Source: an uncultured Alphaproteobacteria bacterium (GTDB lineage Bacteria > Pseudomonadota > Alphaproteobacteria > Rhodobacterales > Rhodobacteraceae). From it: a stretch of 64,000 bases of DNA. The position numbers were made by a program, and so were the translations under genes. Where the stretch lies: positions 1 to 64,000 of the forward strand of contig CACOBR010000003.1 in NCBI GenBank assembly GCA_902625475.1. The letters are read 5' to 3'. The notes under the pieces were generated by a model. It saw nothing but the letters and a program-made list of their open reading frames with translations, searched no databases and was not told the origin of the DNA. This document shows positions 53,707 to 63,382 of this stretch, piece after piece. Numbering within the stretch: the first letter of the stretch is position 1; every line of letters begins with the position of its first letter.

Positions 53707-53822
53707 GTATTCAATTTATATGTTTAATTACAGTTAGCTTTTTATTAGGATGTGGTGTTAAGGGTGATCCACAGGAACCTTTTATTGGATCGACTCATAG
53801 TAAAAAACAAATAAATTATTAA
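53685..53822 (+). CDS. lptM: LptM-like small lipoprotein
   Basis: A 45-residue lipoprotein. A signal segment ends in the lipobox FLLGC (Cys 23), followed by GVKGDPQEP, the hallmark of LptM (formerly YifL), which assists folding of the LPS-transport protein LptD in E. coli. It starts inside argH (22-base overlap, different frame) and is followed by lysA after 33 bases. The argH-lptM-lysA order is conserved in Proteobacteria. Confidence 0.88.
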   Translation: MEKKIKISIQFICLITVSFLLGCGVKGDPQEPFIGSTHSKKQINY

Positions 53823-53855
53823 TTCCAAAAATTAACATTATTAAAACGAAAAATT

Positions 53856-55151
53856 ATGTCTGAAAAAAGAACAAAAAAAATTAATGATTTTTTTATTTAT
53901 AAAAATAATAATTTGTATGTGGAAGATGTATCGGTCATTAATATTGCAAATAATATTAAAACCCCATTTTATGTATACTCAACAGCGTCATTGAGAAGAC
54001 GATATATAGATTTGGCTACAAGCCTAAACAATATAAAACATTCTTTATATTTTTCAGTTAAATCAAATTCAAATCTTGCAGTATTGAGAGTTTTATCTTT
54101 ATTAGGTTCAGGAATGGATGTTGTATCTGGAGGTGAATACCTAAGGGCCCAAAAAGCAGGTGTTCCGGGTTATAAAGTTGTATTTTCAGGAGTTGGAAAA
54201 ACTTATGATGAGATTAAATTGGCTTTAAATGGTGGAATTCGGCAATTTAATGTTGAAAGTATACCTGAGATTATAATGATAAACAAAATTGCTTCATCCT
54301 TGGGGAAAAAAGCGCCAATTTCAATAAGGGTGAATCCTGATGTGGATGCGCAAACTCATGAAAAAATTATGACAGGTACGTCAGAAAATAAATTTGGGAT
54401 TCCCCTTAATTCTGCATTAGAAGTTTATAAAATGGCCTCTGAATTAAATAGTATAGAAATAGTTGGAATTGATCTTCATATCGGAAGTCAGATTACAGAC
54501 TTATTACCATTTGAGACTGCATTTATAAAAATTGCTAGTTTTATTGAAAAATTAAGAGAAGAAGGTCATTCAATAGATAGAGTAGATATAGGAGGTGGAC
54601 TAGGTATAAGCTACTCCACAAAAGAGGAAGATCCTATATCAGTTGACAAGTTTGCGATCATGTTGAGTAAAATTTTTAGTAAATTGAATATAGAAATTCA
54701 ACTTGAGCCAGGAAGATTTATATCCGGTAACTCTGGTCTCTTGATAACGTCAGTAGTGTATTTGAAAGAAGGGACGAATAAAAATTTCTTAATAATTGAT
54801 GCAGGAATGAATGATCTATTAAGACCAGCTATATATGACGCAGAGCATGAATTCTTACCTGTAAGTGAGACTAAAAATAATGACAATAAAATAGTCGCAG
54901 ATATTGTGGGACCTATATGTGAGAGTTCTGATGTATTTTCAAAAAATATAATCCTACCAAAAATGACAAGTGGTGATTTTTTGGCAATTTATTCTGCTGG
55001 AGCATATGGGGCTGTTATGTCATCAGAATATAATTCGAGACCTTTAATACCAGAATTAATAGTTGATGAAAACTTGGTTTCAGTCATAAGGAGTAGACCA
55101 AAGATTGAAGAAGTTATAAAAAGAGACCAAATTCCTTATTGGTTGAGATGA
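53856..55151 (+). CDS. lysA: Diaminopimelate decarboxylase
   Basis: Last step of lysine synthesis. The PLP-binding Lys is in YFSVKSNSNLAVL (usually AVKAN), with HIGSQI, the glycine-rich DIGGGLGISY, EPGRFI and the active-site CESSDVF. 431 residues. It uses meso-DAP from the pathway that includes DapD and DapE (30057 and 28886). Confidence 0.96.
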   Translation: MSEKRTKKINDFFIYKNNNLYVEDVSVINIANNIKTPFYVYSTASLRRRYIDLATSLNNIKHSLYFSVKSNSNLAVLRVLSLLGSGMDVVSGGEYLRAQKAGVPGYKVVFSGVGKTYDEIKLALNGGIRQFNVESIPEIIMINKIASSLGKKAPISIRVNPDVDAQTHEKIMTGTSENKFGIPLNSALEVYKMASELNSIEIVGIDLHIGSQITDLLPFETAFIKIASFIEKLREEGHSIDRVDIGGGLGISYSTKEEDPISVDKFAIMLSKIFSKLNIEIQLEPGRFISGNSGLLITSVVYLKEGTNKNFLIIDAGMNDLLRPAIYDAEHEFLPVSETKNNDNKIVADIVGPICESSDVFSKNIILPKMTSGDFLAIYSAGAYGAVMSSEYNSRPLIPELIVDENLVSVIRSRPKIEEVIKRDQIPYWLR

Positions 55152-55163
55152 TTGAAGGATTAT

Positions 55164-55784
55164 TTATTTCATCAATTGTTTTTGAATGATTTGACTTAAA
55201 TTAGTTACAAAAAAATCGATATAATCTCTAAACATCAGTAATTCCTCCTTGTATATTGTATTTTGACCTATAAAAAATTCAGGTTTTTTGTAAAAAATGT
55301 AAACACTGATAAAAAAAATACTTATTATTATAAATCCTAGATAGCTTTTATTTAGTCCCCTTTTACTCTTAATTATATGTGGTTCAACGTTGTTTTTTAA
55401 TTTACCTCTAATATTTTCAACCCTATTCATCGAATTAGAGTTGGTATAAGACAGATTATTTTTACTATTTAGATTTTTTTCAATTTCAGAAATAGCCAAA
55501 GAGGATAAAAATTCTTTTTCTTGTTGTGAACTTAAAATACTTACTTTTTCGTCTGTTTCTTTTGAATTTTTTTTACTTTTGTTTAAGGAGTTTTTTATTA
55601 AATTTTCTCTTCTATTTAATTCAGTAGTAAATGAATCTTCTAAATTTAATTTAACAACTTTTCCATCAACATGCTGGATCCAATAATTTGAACAAGTAAC
55701 ACATTTTACTTTTCTTCCTTTTTGAGAAAGCAGTTTTTTTTCAATTTCATAATTTGAGTTACAATGGGGGCACTTTATAATCAT
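55164..55784 (-). CDS. MJ0042-type zinc-ribbon membrane protein
   Basis: A 206-residue protein. The N-terminal zinc ribbon has two CxxC pairs (CPHCNSNYEIEKKLLSQKGR, then KCVTCSNYW), about residues 4-34. A polar Ser/Asn/Lys-rich linker follows, then one hydrophobic segment near residues 148-166 (LGFIIISIFFISVYIFY). Such architecture is common in Alphaproteobacteria, but the function is unknown. Being tail-anchored with an N-terminal cytoplasmic ribbon is an inference. Confidence 0.8.
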   Translation of the reverse strand: MIIKCPHCNSNYEIEKKLLSQKGRKVKCVTCSNYWIQHVDGKVVKLNLEDSFTTELNRRENLIKNSLNKSKKNSKETDEKVSILSSQQEKEFLSSLAISEIEKNLNSKNNLSYTNSNSMNRVENIRGKLKNNVEPHIIKSKRGLNKSYLGFIIISIFFISVYIFYKKPEFFIGQNTIYKEELLMFRDYIDFFVTNLSQIIQKQLMK

Positions 55785-55916
55785 GATAATTAGTCATTCA
55801 AAAAAAATATTAATGTATTAAAAGTTATGAAATTATGATTAAAAAGATTTAAATCATTTTTTTTTAATTTTATAATTTACATGTATTAGTATTTAATTTG
55901 TTTTGAGTTTTAAATA

Positions 55917-56645
55917 ATGAAATTAATCATAACAATAATTCGTGGATTAATAAATGACATATTGATATTTTTTTCTATGTTTGTTCTGGGTATTATAGGC
56001 CTACCATTTTCTATTATCTCAAAGAAATGGGCTTATAGGTTTATAAAACTTTATTGCCAGTCATGTTTTTTGATTTTAAGAGTAATTTCAAATATTCGTG
56101 TTGAATGTAGAGGTAAAATTCCAACGGAAAACGTTTTAATTTGTTCTAAACATATGTCATTCTTAGACATTATAATGTTAGCTTATTTTCTTCCTGAATT
56201 TAGTTTTGTGATGAAAAAAGAAATCGTTTTTACTCCAATAATCGGAATTTATGCTTTAAGAGTAGGGTGTGTACCAGTTAAAAGAGGCGCTAGATCAAAA
56301 GCATTGAGTAAAATGGTTTCAGATTATGATCAACATTCATATAATCAGGATAACCGACAAATAGTTATATATCCACAAGGAACTAGGGTTTTACCAAATC
56401 AAAAAAAGGAATATAAAGTTGGAGCAGGTGTATTATATGGTAAATTTAATTTATCTTGCCATTTGGTAGGAACAAATTCTGGGATTTTTTGGCCAAAAGG
56501 AAGTTGGGAACGAAAATCAGGAACAGCAGTTATTGATTTTTTTGAAGTAATTGAACCTGGTATGTCATTGAACAATTTTATGAAAAGAATTGAAAAAAAT
56601 ATTGAAGATCGTTCTAATCTATTGATGAAAGATTATCTAAAGTGA
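55917..56645 (+). CDS. plsC: 1-acyl-sn-glycerol-3-phosphate acyltransferase
   Basis: Makes phosphatidic acid from lysophosphatidate. The 242 residues start with a membrane segment (IFFSMFVLGIIGLPFSII). The catalytic HX4D is KHMSFLDIIML, and the substrate-binding motif is VIYPQGTRV. It converges on accA with a ten-base gap. Confidence 0.92.
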   Translation: MKLIITIIRGLINDILIFFSMFVLGIIGLPFSIISKKWAYRFIKLYCQSCFLILRVISNIRVECRGKIPTENVLICSKHMSFLDIIMLAYFLPEFSFVMKKEIVFTPIIGIYALRVGCVPVKRGARSKALSKMVSDYDQHSYNQDNRQIVIYPQGTRVLPNQKKEYKVGAGVLYGKFNLSCHLVGTNSGIFWPKGSWERKSGTAVIDFFEVIEPGMSLNNFMKRIEKNIEDRSNLLMKDYLK

Positions 56646-56655
56646 ACTGGTCAAA

Positions 56656-57615
56656 TTATAATTTAAACTTACCTACATCCAAAAACTTTTTTCTTCTTTC
56701 TTCTAGTATTTGGTCAGGAGTAATTTTATTGAATTTTTTTAATGATCTTTCTAAAGATTTCCCAACTTTTAAAATAATTTCATTTGTATTTCTATGAGCT
56801 CCACCTATTGGTTCTGATATTATCTCGTCAACTATTCCTAATTTAGTTAAATCCTCTGCAGTTAATTTGAGAGCTTCTGCTGCTTCTTTCATTTTATCTG
56901 AATTTTTCCATAAAATTGAGGCACATCCTTCAGGGGATATAACTGAATAAATTGAATGTTCAAGCATTATAATTTTATTCGAAGAAGCAAGAGCCACTGC
57001 TCCACCAGAGCCACCTTCACCAATGATAATTGAAATTAATGGAACTTTAATTTGCATACATTTTGCTATTGAGCTAGCTATAGCTTCAGCCTGTCCTCTT
57101 TCTTCCGCACCCTTCCCTGGATAGGCACCAGGTGTGTCAATGAAGGTTATTACAGGAAGACTAAATTTGTCAGCTAAATCCATTAATCTTACTGCTTTTC
57201 TATAACCTTCGGGTCTTGCCATTCCAAAATTATGTTGAATTCTTGATTTTGTATCATCTCCTTTTTCATGTCCAATGATAACAATTGGTGTATCATTTAA
57301 TCTTGCTAATCCTCCAATTATTGATTTGTCTTCTGCAAATTTTTTATCACCTGCAAGTGGTATAAATTCAGTCATAAGTTTTTTTATATAAAGAGATGAA
57401 TGTGGCCGTTCAGGATGTCTTGCAATTTGACATTTATGCCAGGGTGTTAAGTTTGAATATATTTTTTTTAATAATTGTTTTGATTTTTTTTCAATTTCTT
57501 TAATATCACCATTTTTTTGTTTTTCTTCATTTTGGGATGAATTAATAGAACGTAACTCATTGGCCTTACTATCTAGTAAAGCAAGCTCTTTTTCAAAATC
57601 TAAATAGTGTTGCAT
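56656..57615 (-). CDS. accA: Acetyl-CoA carboxylase carboxyltransferase subunit alpha
   Basis: With AccD, transfers the carboxyl group from carboxybiotin to acetyl-CoA. The 319 residues include [37 protein letters not shown], and [17 protein letters not shown]. AccA is of normal length; accD is not in the window. Confidence 0.97.
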   Translation of the reverse strand: MQHYLDFEKELALLDSKANELRSINSSQNEEKQKNGDIKEIEKKSKQLLKKIYSNLTPWHKCQIARHPERPHSSLYIKKLMTEFIPLAGDKKFAEDKSIIGGLARLNDTPIVIIGHEKGDDTKSRIQHNFGMARPEGYRKAVRLMDLADKFSLPVITFIDTPGAYPGKGAEERGQAEAIASSIAKCMQIKVPLISIIIGEGGSGGAVALASSNKIIMLEHSIYSVISPEGCASILWKNSDKMKEAAEALKLTAEDLTKLGIVDEIISEPIGGAHRNTNEIILKVGKSLERSLKKFNKITPDQILEERRKKFLDVGKFKL

Positions 57616-57733
57616 TTATAAATCTTAAATTATTCTTTTAATTTAATTAATTATATTACTTTTTAATAAACTCTCATATATCAGTTACTTATGATTTTCC
57701 ATATAAATTATTTTATTTTATAAAATTTTATAT

Positions 57734-58903
57734 TTATTTGAAAACTGATCTTAGTCTATCTGTGCTTTCTTTGACCAAGCTAGTCGAAGTGGCTAAATTA
57801 AATCTAAAATGGTTGTAACCACCCAATCCAAAAGTAGATCCCCGCTTAGAAATAATCTTAGCATGATTTACAAGTTTTCTATAATTAGTATTTTCTGAGT
57901 CTCCAGTTTTAGAAAAATCAACCCACGCTAAATAAGTAGAATCGATCCTCATTGAACTTAAATGTTTTATACTTTTGATTTCTTTATCAAAAACATCTTT
58001 ATTTTTCTTTAAATATTTAAGCAGATCATCCAACCATTTATGACCAGATCTCATAGCTACTTCACCTAAAATCATACCAAATCTATTTGGAGTTTCTCCA
58101 GTTGCAAAATTTGCTTTTTTAAATTTATCTCTAAGTGAATTATTTGGAATAATTACATTGCCCATCAACCCACCTGCGATATTGAATGTTTTTGTTGTAG
58201 AAGTCATTAAAATGTAGTTTTCAAAAAAGTTTTCTCCTATTTTAGGGAATGTAATATGTTTATTTCCTGGATTTACAAGATCATTATGTATCTCGTCAAT
58301 TATCAAAATGAGATCATTTTTCTTACAAAAATAAGCAATATCTTTAAGCTCACGTTCACTCCACAACCTACCACTTGGATTATGAGGTGAACAAAAAATA
58401 ACTACTTTTTCATTACCCTTTATTTTATTTTCTAAATTATCTAAATCCAGATGATATGTTCCATTTTCTTTTATCATTTCACTTTCTATCAATTCTCTAT
58501 TATTAGCTTTAATTATATTCCGAAATTGATGATATACAGGTGAAAATATAATAATTCCATCGTTTTGGTTTGTAAAAGCTCTTAAAACTGTTCCTATAGC
58601 TGCGACAAGTCCGTGCGCCGTATTTATCCATTGCTGTTTTGGTTTCCAGTCATGTTTTGTTTCTAACCATTTTACAACTTCTTTTCTGTAGCTTTCTATG
58701 CCTCCATAATAACCAAGAAAACCTTTGTTAAGCTCATTTTCTAGAGCTTTTAATACATCAATTGGAGGTTTAAAAGACATATCAGCAACACCCATTGATA
58801 AAATTTTACAAATATCACTGCTGTTAGTGGCCTTTATGGCGTCATATTTTAAAGAATTTTCTGGAATTTCTGCTAAGTAATTATCAAAATCATATTGCAT
58901 CAA
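57734..58903 (-). CDS. PatB/MalY-family aminotransferase (cystathionine beta-lyase type)
   Basis: A 389-residue fold-type I PLP enzyme. The N-terminal MGVADMSFKPPIDVLKAL and WINTAHGLVAAIG, the phosphate-binding SPHNPSGRLW, DEIHNDLV and the PLP Lys in STTKTFNIAG match PatB/MalY C-S lyases. It would cleave cystathionine to homocysteine in methionine synthesis. A general aminotransferase role is possible. Divergent from def across 61 bases. Confidence 0.87.
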   Translation of the reverse strand: MMQYDFDNYLAEIPENSLKYDAIKATNSSDICKILSMGVADMSFKPPIDVLKALENELNKGFLGYYGGIESYRKEVVKWLETKHDWKPKQQWINTAHGLVAAIGTVLRAFTNQNDGIIIFSPVYHQFRNIIKANNRELIESEMIKENGTYHLDLDNLENKIKGNEKVVIFCSPHNPSGRLWSERELKDIAYFCKKNDLILIIDEIHNDLVNPGNKHITFPKIGENFFENYILMTSTTKTFNIAGGLMGNVIIPNNSLRDKFKKANFATGETPNRFGMILGEVAMRSGHKWLDDLLKYLKKNKDVFDKEIKSIKHLSSMRIDSTYLAWVDFSKTGDSENTNYRKLVNHAKIISKRGSTFGLGGYNHFRFNLATSTSLVKESTDRLRSVFK

Positions 58904-58964
58904 TTTTTACCACAACCTTAACTTAATCTTGCTTCAAAGATTTTATTAAATTAAATTATCTTTT

Positions 58965-59480
58965 ATGAGTGTACTGACCGTACTTTTACATCCTGATCCT
59001 AGACTTAAAAAGACTTGTATTCCTGTAACTAATATTGACAAGAGTATCAAGAAGCTTTGTTTAGATATGATAGAAACTATGTATAAATATTCTGGTGTAG
59101 GTTTGGCTGCATCACAGGTCGGAATATTTAAAAGAGTTGTTGTTATGGATTGTTCAGAGGAAGGTGAAAAAACACCCAAAGTACTTATAAACCCTGAAAT
59201 AATATGGTCATCTGAAGATATTTCTCTTTTTGAGGAAGGTTGCTTGTCCATTCCTGATATTCGTGAAGAAATAAAAAGACCCTCATCGGTTAGAATTAAA
59301 TTTACTGATATAACTGGAGTATTAAAAGAGGATGTTTTTGAAGGTTTATGGGCTACTTGTATTCAGCATGAAATTGACCATCTCAACGGGAAGTTATTTA
59401 TTGATTACTTAGGACCCATAAAAAGGTCATTTATTACAAAAAAAATGAAAAAATATAAAAAAGAAATAAATCAAAAATAG
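58965..59480 (+). CDS. def: Peptide deformylase
   Basis: Removes the formyl group from new proteins. The three motifs are present: GVGLAASQVG, EEGCLSIPD and HEIDHLNG (metal ligands Cys and two His). 171 residues. It is followed by fmt, which makes the formyl-Met-tRNA whose products it processes. Confidence 0.97.
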   Translation: MSVLTVLLHPDPRLKKTCIPVTNIDKSIKKLCLDMIETMYKYSGVGLAASQVGIFKRVVVMDCSEEGEKTPKVLINPEIIWSSEDISLFEEGCLSIPDIREEIKRPSSVRIKFTDITGVLKEDVFEGLWATCIQHEIDHLNGKLFIDYLGPIKRSFITKKMKKYKKEINQK

Positions 59481-59492
59481 TTGAGGTTTTTT

Positions 59493-60413
59493 TTGCAAAT
59501 TATACTTTTTGCCAGTTCAGATTTTTCTCTTCCTTTATTAGACATTATTAACAATTCTGACCATAAACTATGTGCTATATATACACAACCACCTTCTATT
59601 TCAGGAAGAGGTATGAGATTGAGAGATAATGCTATAGGTATAAGGGCTAAGGAATTAAATATTCAACTTTTTTATCCCTCTAACATTAATAACATAACTG
59701 AAATAAATAAATTTAAAAGTTTAAATCCAGATATCGCTATAGTTTCTGCTTATGGTCAAATATTGTCTTCAAATTTATTAAAAGTACCTAAATTCGGATT
59801 TTTAAATTTACATCCTTCTTTGTTACCAAGATGGCGTGGGGCTGCACCCATTGAAAGAGCATTAATGTCAGGTGATAAAGAAACTGGAATTTGCACTATT
59901 AAAATGGTCAGAGAACTTGACTCAGGTCCTATATTGGCTAAAGAAAAATTTATAATTAATTCTAATGAAACTTACACTAGTTTATCGCATAAACTTAGTA
60001 AAATTGGAGCACTTCAACTATTAGAAGTTATAAATAATTTTGAATTTATTTCTGAAATTCCTCAAGAGAGGAATGGAATTACATACGCATCAAAAATCCA
60101 AAAAAGTGAAACAAGAATTAATTGGAATTTATCTGGTATAGTAGTTGATAGTTTAATAAGAGGTTTATCTGAAAAACCTGGGGCTTGGTGTCTTTTGAAT
60201 GGCTCAAGAGTAAAAATATTGAACTCAAAATATTTGAAATTGGAAGGAAAAACAGGTCATAATATTGTATCTTCTGCAAATAAATCATCTCTTATTATTG
60301 CTTGCAGAGAAGGCGCAGTAGAAATTATGACTCTTCAAAAAGAAGGAAAAAAACCAATTTCTGCAAAGGAGTTTCTAAGTGGTTATAAAGAAAACAATAT
60401 CTATTTTGATTAA
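59493..60413 (+). CDS. fmt: Methionyl-tRNA formyltransferase
   Basis: Formylates initiator Met-tRNA using 10-formyl-THF. The formyltransferase motif is LHPSLLPRWRGAAPIERAL, with LDSGPIL after it, and the C-terminal domain begins near ETRINWNLSG. I place the start at TTG 59493: GAGG at 59483-59486 sits six bases upstream, and the product begins MQIILFASSDF, which aligns with the usual MKIIFMGTPDF. A TTG at 59481 would add four residues and lacks a site. 306 residues. Confidence 0.95.
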   Translation: MQIILFASSDFSLPLLDIINNSDHKLCAIYTQPPSISGRGMRLRDNAIGIRAKELNIQLFYPSNINNITEINKFKSLNPDIAIVSAYGQILSSNLLKVPKFGFLNLHPSLLPRWRGAAPIERALMSGDKETGICTIKMVRELDSGPILAKEKFIINSNETYTSLSHKLSKIGALQLLEVINNFEFISEIPQERNGITYASKIQKSETRINWNLSGIVVDSLIRGLSEKPGAWCLLNGSRVKILNSKYLKLEGKTGHNIVSSANKSSLIIACREGAVEIMTLQKEGKKPISAKEFLSGYKENNIYFD

Positions 60414-60416
60414 GGA

Positions 60417-60875
60417 TTAGCTTGCAAATTTAATTTTTTTAATTTCTTCTCTAGCCAAAAAATCTGCTCTCTCATTTTCTATATTGCCAGCATGTCCTTT
60501 AACCCATTTCCAATCTACTTTGTTTTTGTTTACTAATTCTTCTAATTCTTGCCAAAGTTTTTTATTTTTTACTTCTTTTCTAGCTGAAGTTTGCCAATTA
60601 TTTCTCTTCCAGGAAGGGAGCCATTCAGTTATACCTTTTTTGACATAATTACTATCGGTAATAATAATTATTTTTGTTGACTTTGTCAGTGCCTTTAGTG
60701 TTTCAATAGCTGCTATTAGTTCCATTTGGTTATTAGTTGTTTCTTTTGCACTGCCAGAAAGTTCTTTTCTTTTTATTATTTCATTATTTTTTTCTGCTAA
60801 TAAAACTGCCCCCCACCCACCTATACCTGGATTACCAGAGCAAGCTCCATCAGTATATGCCTTGAATTTAAACAT
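60417..60875 (-). CDS. rnhA: Ribonuclease HI
   Basis: Cuts RNA in RNA-DNA hybrids. The four catalytic acids are visible in AYTDGACSGNPGIGGWG, NNQMELIAAIETLK, IITDSNYVKKGI and ERADFLAREE. 152 residues. Its start overlaps the DUF3429 gene by eight bases, and ispH is the gene beyond that. Confidence 0.97.
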   Translation of the reverse strand: MFKFKAYTDGACSGNPGIGGWGAVLLAEKNNEIIKRKELSGSAKETTNNQMELIAAIETLKALTKSTKIIIITDSNYVKKGITEWLPSWKRNNWQTSARKEVKNKKLWQELEELVNKNKVDWKWVKGHAGNIENERADFLAREEIKKIKFAS

Positions 60876-61308
60876 TAAATCCCAATACGATTAGTAAAAT
60901 TATCATTGCTGTGGTTAGTTGAAATCTTAATTTAAACCACCAATTCGGGAAACTTATAATTTTTGCTTTGGACAAGGAACGTTCTCTTTCTAGAGTAGCT
61001 AAAAATCCAATAGCAAGTAAAAAGCAAGTCATAGGAAATAATAATGATGAAACTGCCCAAATTGACGGGCACATCGAAATAAATAATCCTTTAAAATCAA
61101 TCTCAGATTTATTATGGGTCTCAAGAATAAATAAGCCACCTCCCAGAAACGAAAGAATTGTTGCACTAAAAAGTACTCCAATCTCAATAAGTAATTCATT
61201 TATATTGTTACTAATGAAATTCAAATTAAATGAACCAATCACCCCAATTATAATAGGAATGATGCCCGCATAACTTAAATATTTTACATTAGAAGGGATT
61301 TTTATCAT
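60868..61308 (-). CDS. DUF3429 membrane protein
   Basis: A 146-residue protein with about four hydrophobic segments. LSYAGIIPIIIGVIGSF at the N-terminus, LSFLGGGLFILET in the middle and the C-terminal PNWWFKLRFQLTTAMIILLIVLGF match DUF3429. The function is unknown. It lies between ispH (TAATG overlap, one base) and rnhA (eight-base overlap). Confidence 0.85.
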   Translation of the reverse strand: MIKIPSNVKYLSYAGIIPIIIGVIGSFNLNFISNNINELLIEIGVLFSATILSFLGGGLFILETHNKSEIDFKGLFISMCPSIWAVSSLLFPMTCFLLAIGFLATLERERSLSKAKIISFPNWWFKLRFQLTTAMIILLIVLGFNV

Positions 61309-62237
61309 TAATTCCTTATAGAATTAGGTATTTTAAACTGTATATCTTCTTTGGTAATCTCTATAAATTCAATTGTGGCCTTAAATCTTTTTTTAAATTC
61401 TTCTATGACTTGATTAATTAATATATCAGGAGCTGAAGCACCTGCAGTAAGTCCAATAGACTTTGATCCTGAAATTGATCGCCAATCTATATCATTAACG
61501 TTGTCAATAAGTTGCGAATATCTGCAACCAGCATTTTTCCCAACCTCTACTAACCTTTTTGAATTCGAAGAATTTATTGATCCCACTACCAATAATCCGT
61601 CTATCAGTGGTGAAATTTTTTTAACTGCATTTTGCCTATTAGTGGTGGCATAACAAATATCTTCTTTGTGTGGAGCCACAATATCAGGAAATCTATTTCT
61701 TAGCGCGTTTCCTATCTCTAAGGTATCATCAATGGATAAAGTAGTTTGTGTAACAAAGGCAAGTTTTTTTTCATCTCTTGGATTAATTAAATCCACATCC
61801 TTACAATTTTCCACTAGTAATACCTCCCCATTGGGGAGCTGACCCATTGTACCAATTGTTTCTGGATGGTTTTTATGGCCAATCATTATAATCTGATATC
61901 CTAATTTATGGTATCTCTTTGCTTCAATATGTACTTTAGTAACAAGAGGGCATGTTGCATCTACGTATTGTAAATTACGATCTTCAGCTTCAGAAAAAAC
62001 TGACTTTGCAACACCATGTGCAGAAAAAACCACTGGTCTGTCTTTTGGACATTCAAATAATTCATTGACAAATATGGCTCCTTTTTTTTCTAAATCTTCT
62101 ACAACATATTTATTATGTACTATCTCATGACGTACATATACAGGTTTTCCATATTTCTGCAGACATTTTTCTACAATTTCTATTGCACGATCTACACCTG
62201 CACAAAATCCTCTTGGAGCAGCAACTAAAAGTTTCAT
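61308..62237 (-). CDS. ispH: 4-hydroxy-3-methylbut-2-enyl diphosphate reductase
   Basis: 4Fe-4S enzyme that makes IPP and DMAPP. The three cluster cysteines are in [16 protein letters not shown] (Cys 12), [11 protein letters not shown] and [12 protein letters not shown], with [10 protein letters not shown] and GHKNHPE supplying active-site His. 309 residues. It heads ispH-DUF3429-rnhA. Confidence 0.97.
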   Translation of the reverse strand: MKLLVAAPRGFCAGVDRAIEIVEKCLQKYGKPVYVRHEIVHNKYVVEDLEKKGAIFVNELFECPKDRPVVFSAHGVAKSVFSEAEDRNLQYVDATCPLVTKVHIEAKRYHKLGYQIIMIGHKNHPETIGTMGQLPNGEVLLVENCKDVDLINPRDEKKLAFVTQTTLSIDDTLEIGNALRNRFPDIVAPHKEDICYATTNRQNAVKKISPLIDGLLVVGSINSSNSKRLVEVGKNAGCRYSQLIDNVNDIDWRSISGSKSIGLTAGASAPDILINQVIEEFKKRFKATIEFIEITKEDIQFKIPNSIRN

Positions 62238-62372
62238 AAGCTTTCTAAATTATTATTAGTCTAAAGATAATGCTGTTAGAAATTTTGGTCAATATTTATA
62301 TAATCTGTTATATTTAAATAATTTTCAAAATATTATAATAAATTTAAATTATTACAAAAAAATCTTAATATT

Positions 62373-62951
62373 ATGACTAAATACTACATTGCTCTTGGAA
62401 GTAATTTAGAAACAGAAAATATGACTAGATTAGAGATACTCAATAAAGCTCTAGAATATTTCCCAATGTTCAGTATTTCATTAGTTAAAGTAAGTTCATT
62501 TTGGGAAAGCAAATCATATCCTAATAAAAATCAACCAAATTTTATTAATGCTGTTTCAGAAGTACAATCTGTATTAAATCCTTATCAAACATTATGTTCA
62601 TTAAAAGAAATTGAAATCATTCTTGGAAGAAAAATAAATAGTAGGTGGGGGAGTAGAGTATTAGATCTTGATATATTAGCAGCAGGTTCTTTAATATTAC
62701 CAAATTTGCAAATATTTAATAAATGGCTGAAAATGCCTCTTGAGGAACAAATGCAAAATCAACCTAACAAATTAATTTTGCCACATCCAAGAATACAAGA
62801 CCGTCTTTTTGTATTAAAACCTTTAAGTGAAATTGATCCTAACTGGATTCATCCTGTACTAAATAAAAAACCCTATGAACTCATTGATCAGAATTATTGG
62901 AATGAGGAAAGCTTATTAAGTTTGGTAGAAAATAAAAATTTTATTCTATAG
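62373..62951 (+). CDS. folK: Hydroxymethyldihydropterin pyrophosphokinase
   Basis: Activates the pterin for folate synthesis. YIALGSNLE at the N-terminus, QPNFINAVSEV, the central RKINSRWGSRVLDLDIL and the C-terminal LPHPRIQDRLFVLKPLSEI are the HPPK motifs. 192 residues. It is followed by rpoZ 51 bases later. Confidence 0.94.
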   Translation: MTKYYIALGSNLETENMTRLEILNKALEYFPMFSISLVKVSSFWESKSYPNKNQPNFINAVSEVQSVLNPYQTLCSLKEIEIILGRKINSRWGSRVLDLDILAAGSLILPNLQIFNKWLKMPLEEQMQNQPNKLILPHPRIQDRLFVLKPLSEIDPNWIHPVLNKKPYELIDQNYWNEESLLSLVENKNFIL

Positions 62952-63002
62952 TATTGATTTTTTTTGATTATGATAATATTAGTCTCAACCAAGGAGATAA
63001 AA

Positions 63003-63359
63003 ATGGCCAGAATCACAGTTGAAGATTGTATTGATAAAGTTCCCAACAGATTTGATTTAGTTTTATTAGCAGCTCATAGAGCTCGTGAGATATCATTGGG
63101 TGCTGAGCTCACTGTTGACAGGGATAAGGATAAAAATCCTGTAGTTGCTCTAAGAGAAATAGCTGATGAAACATTAACTGCTGATCAAATTCGTGAGTCA
63201 GCTATTGAAAGTAGACAATTACAGATTGAGGTTGATGAACCTGAAGAAGATCAAATGGCTATTCTTATGGGATCTGAAGCAGTTGATGACAGTCCGGAAG
63301 AAGAAACTTCTGAAGAAAATCTCTTGAGAGCTTTGATGGAAGCACAAGAAAAAAAATAA
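63003..63359 (+). CDS. rpoZ: RNA polymerase omega subunit
   Basis: Small subunit that helps RNA polymerase assembly and, in some bacteria, ppGpp binding. [30 protein letters not shown] is diagnostic. ATG at 63003 has AAGGAGA upstream; the longer in-frame start at 62964 is discarded. The C-terminal half is long and acidic (118 residues against about 91 in E. coli), common in Alphaproteobacteria. spoT follows. Confidence 0.96.
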   Translation: MARITVEDCIDKVPNRFDLVLLAAHRAREISLGAELTVDRDKDKNPVVALREIADETLTADQIRESAIESRQLQIEVDEPEEDQMAILMGSEAVDDSPEEETSEENLLRALMEAQEKK

Positions 63360-63382
63360 TATCATTTTGAGTGGCTTCAATA

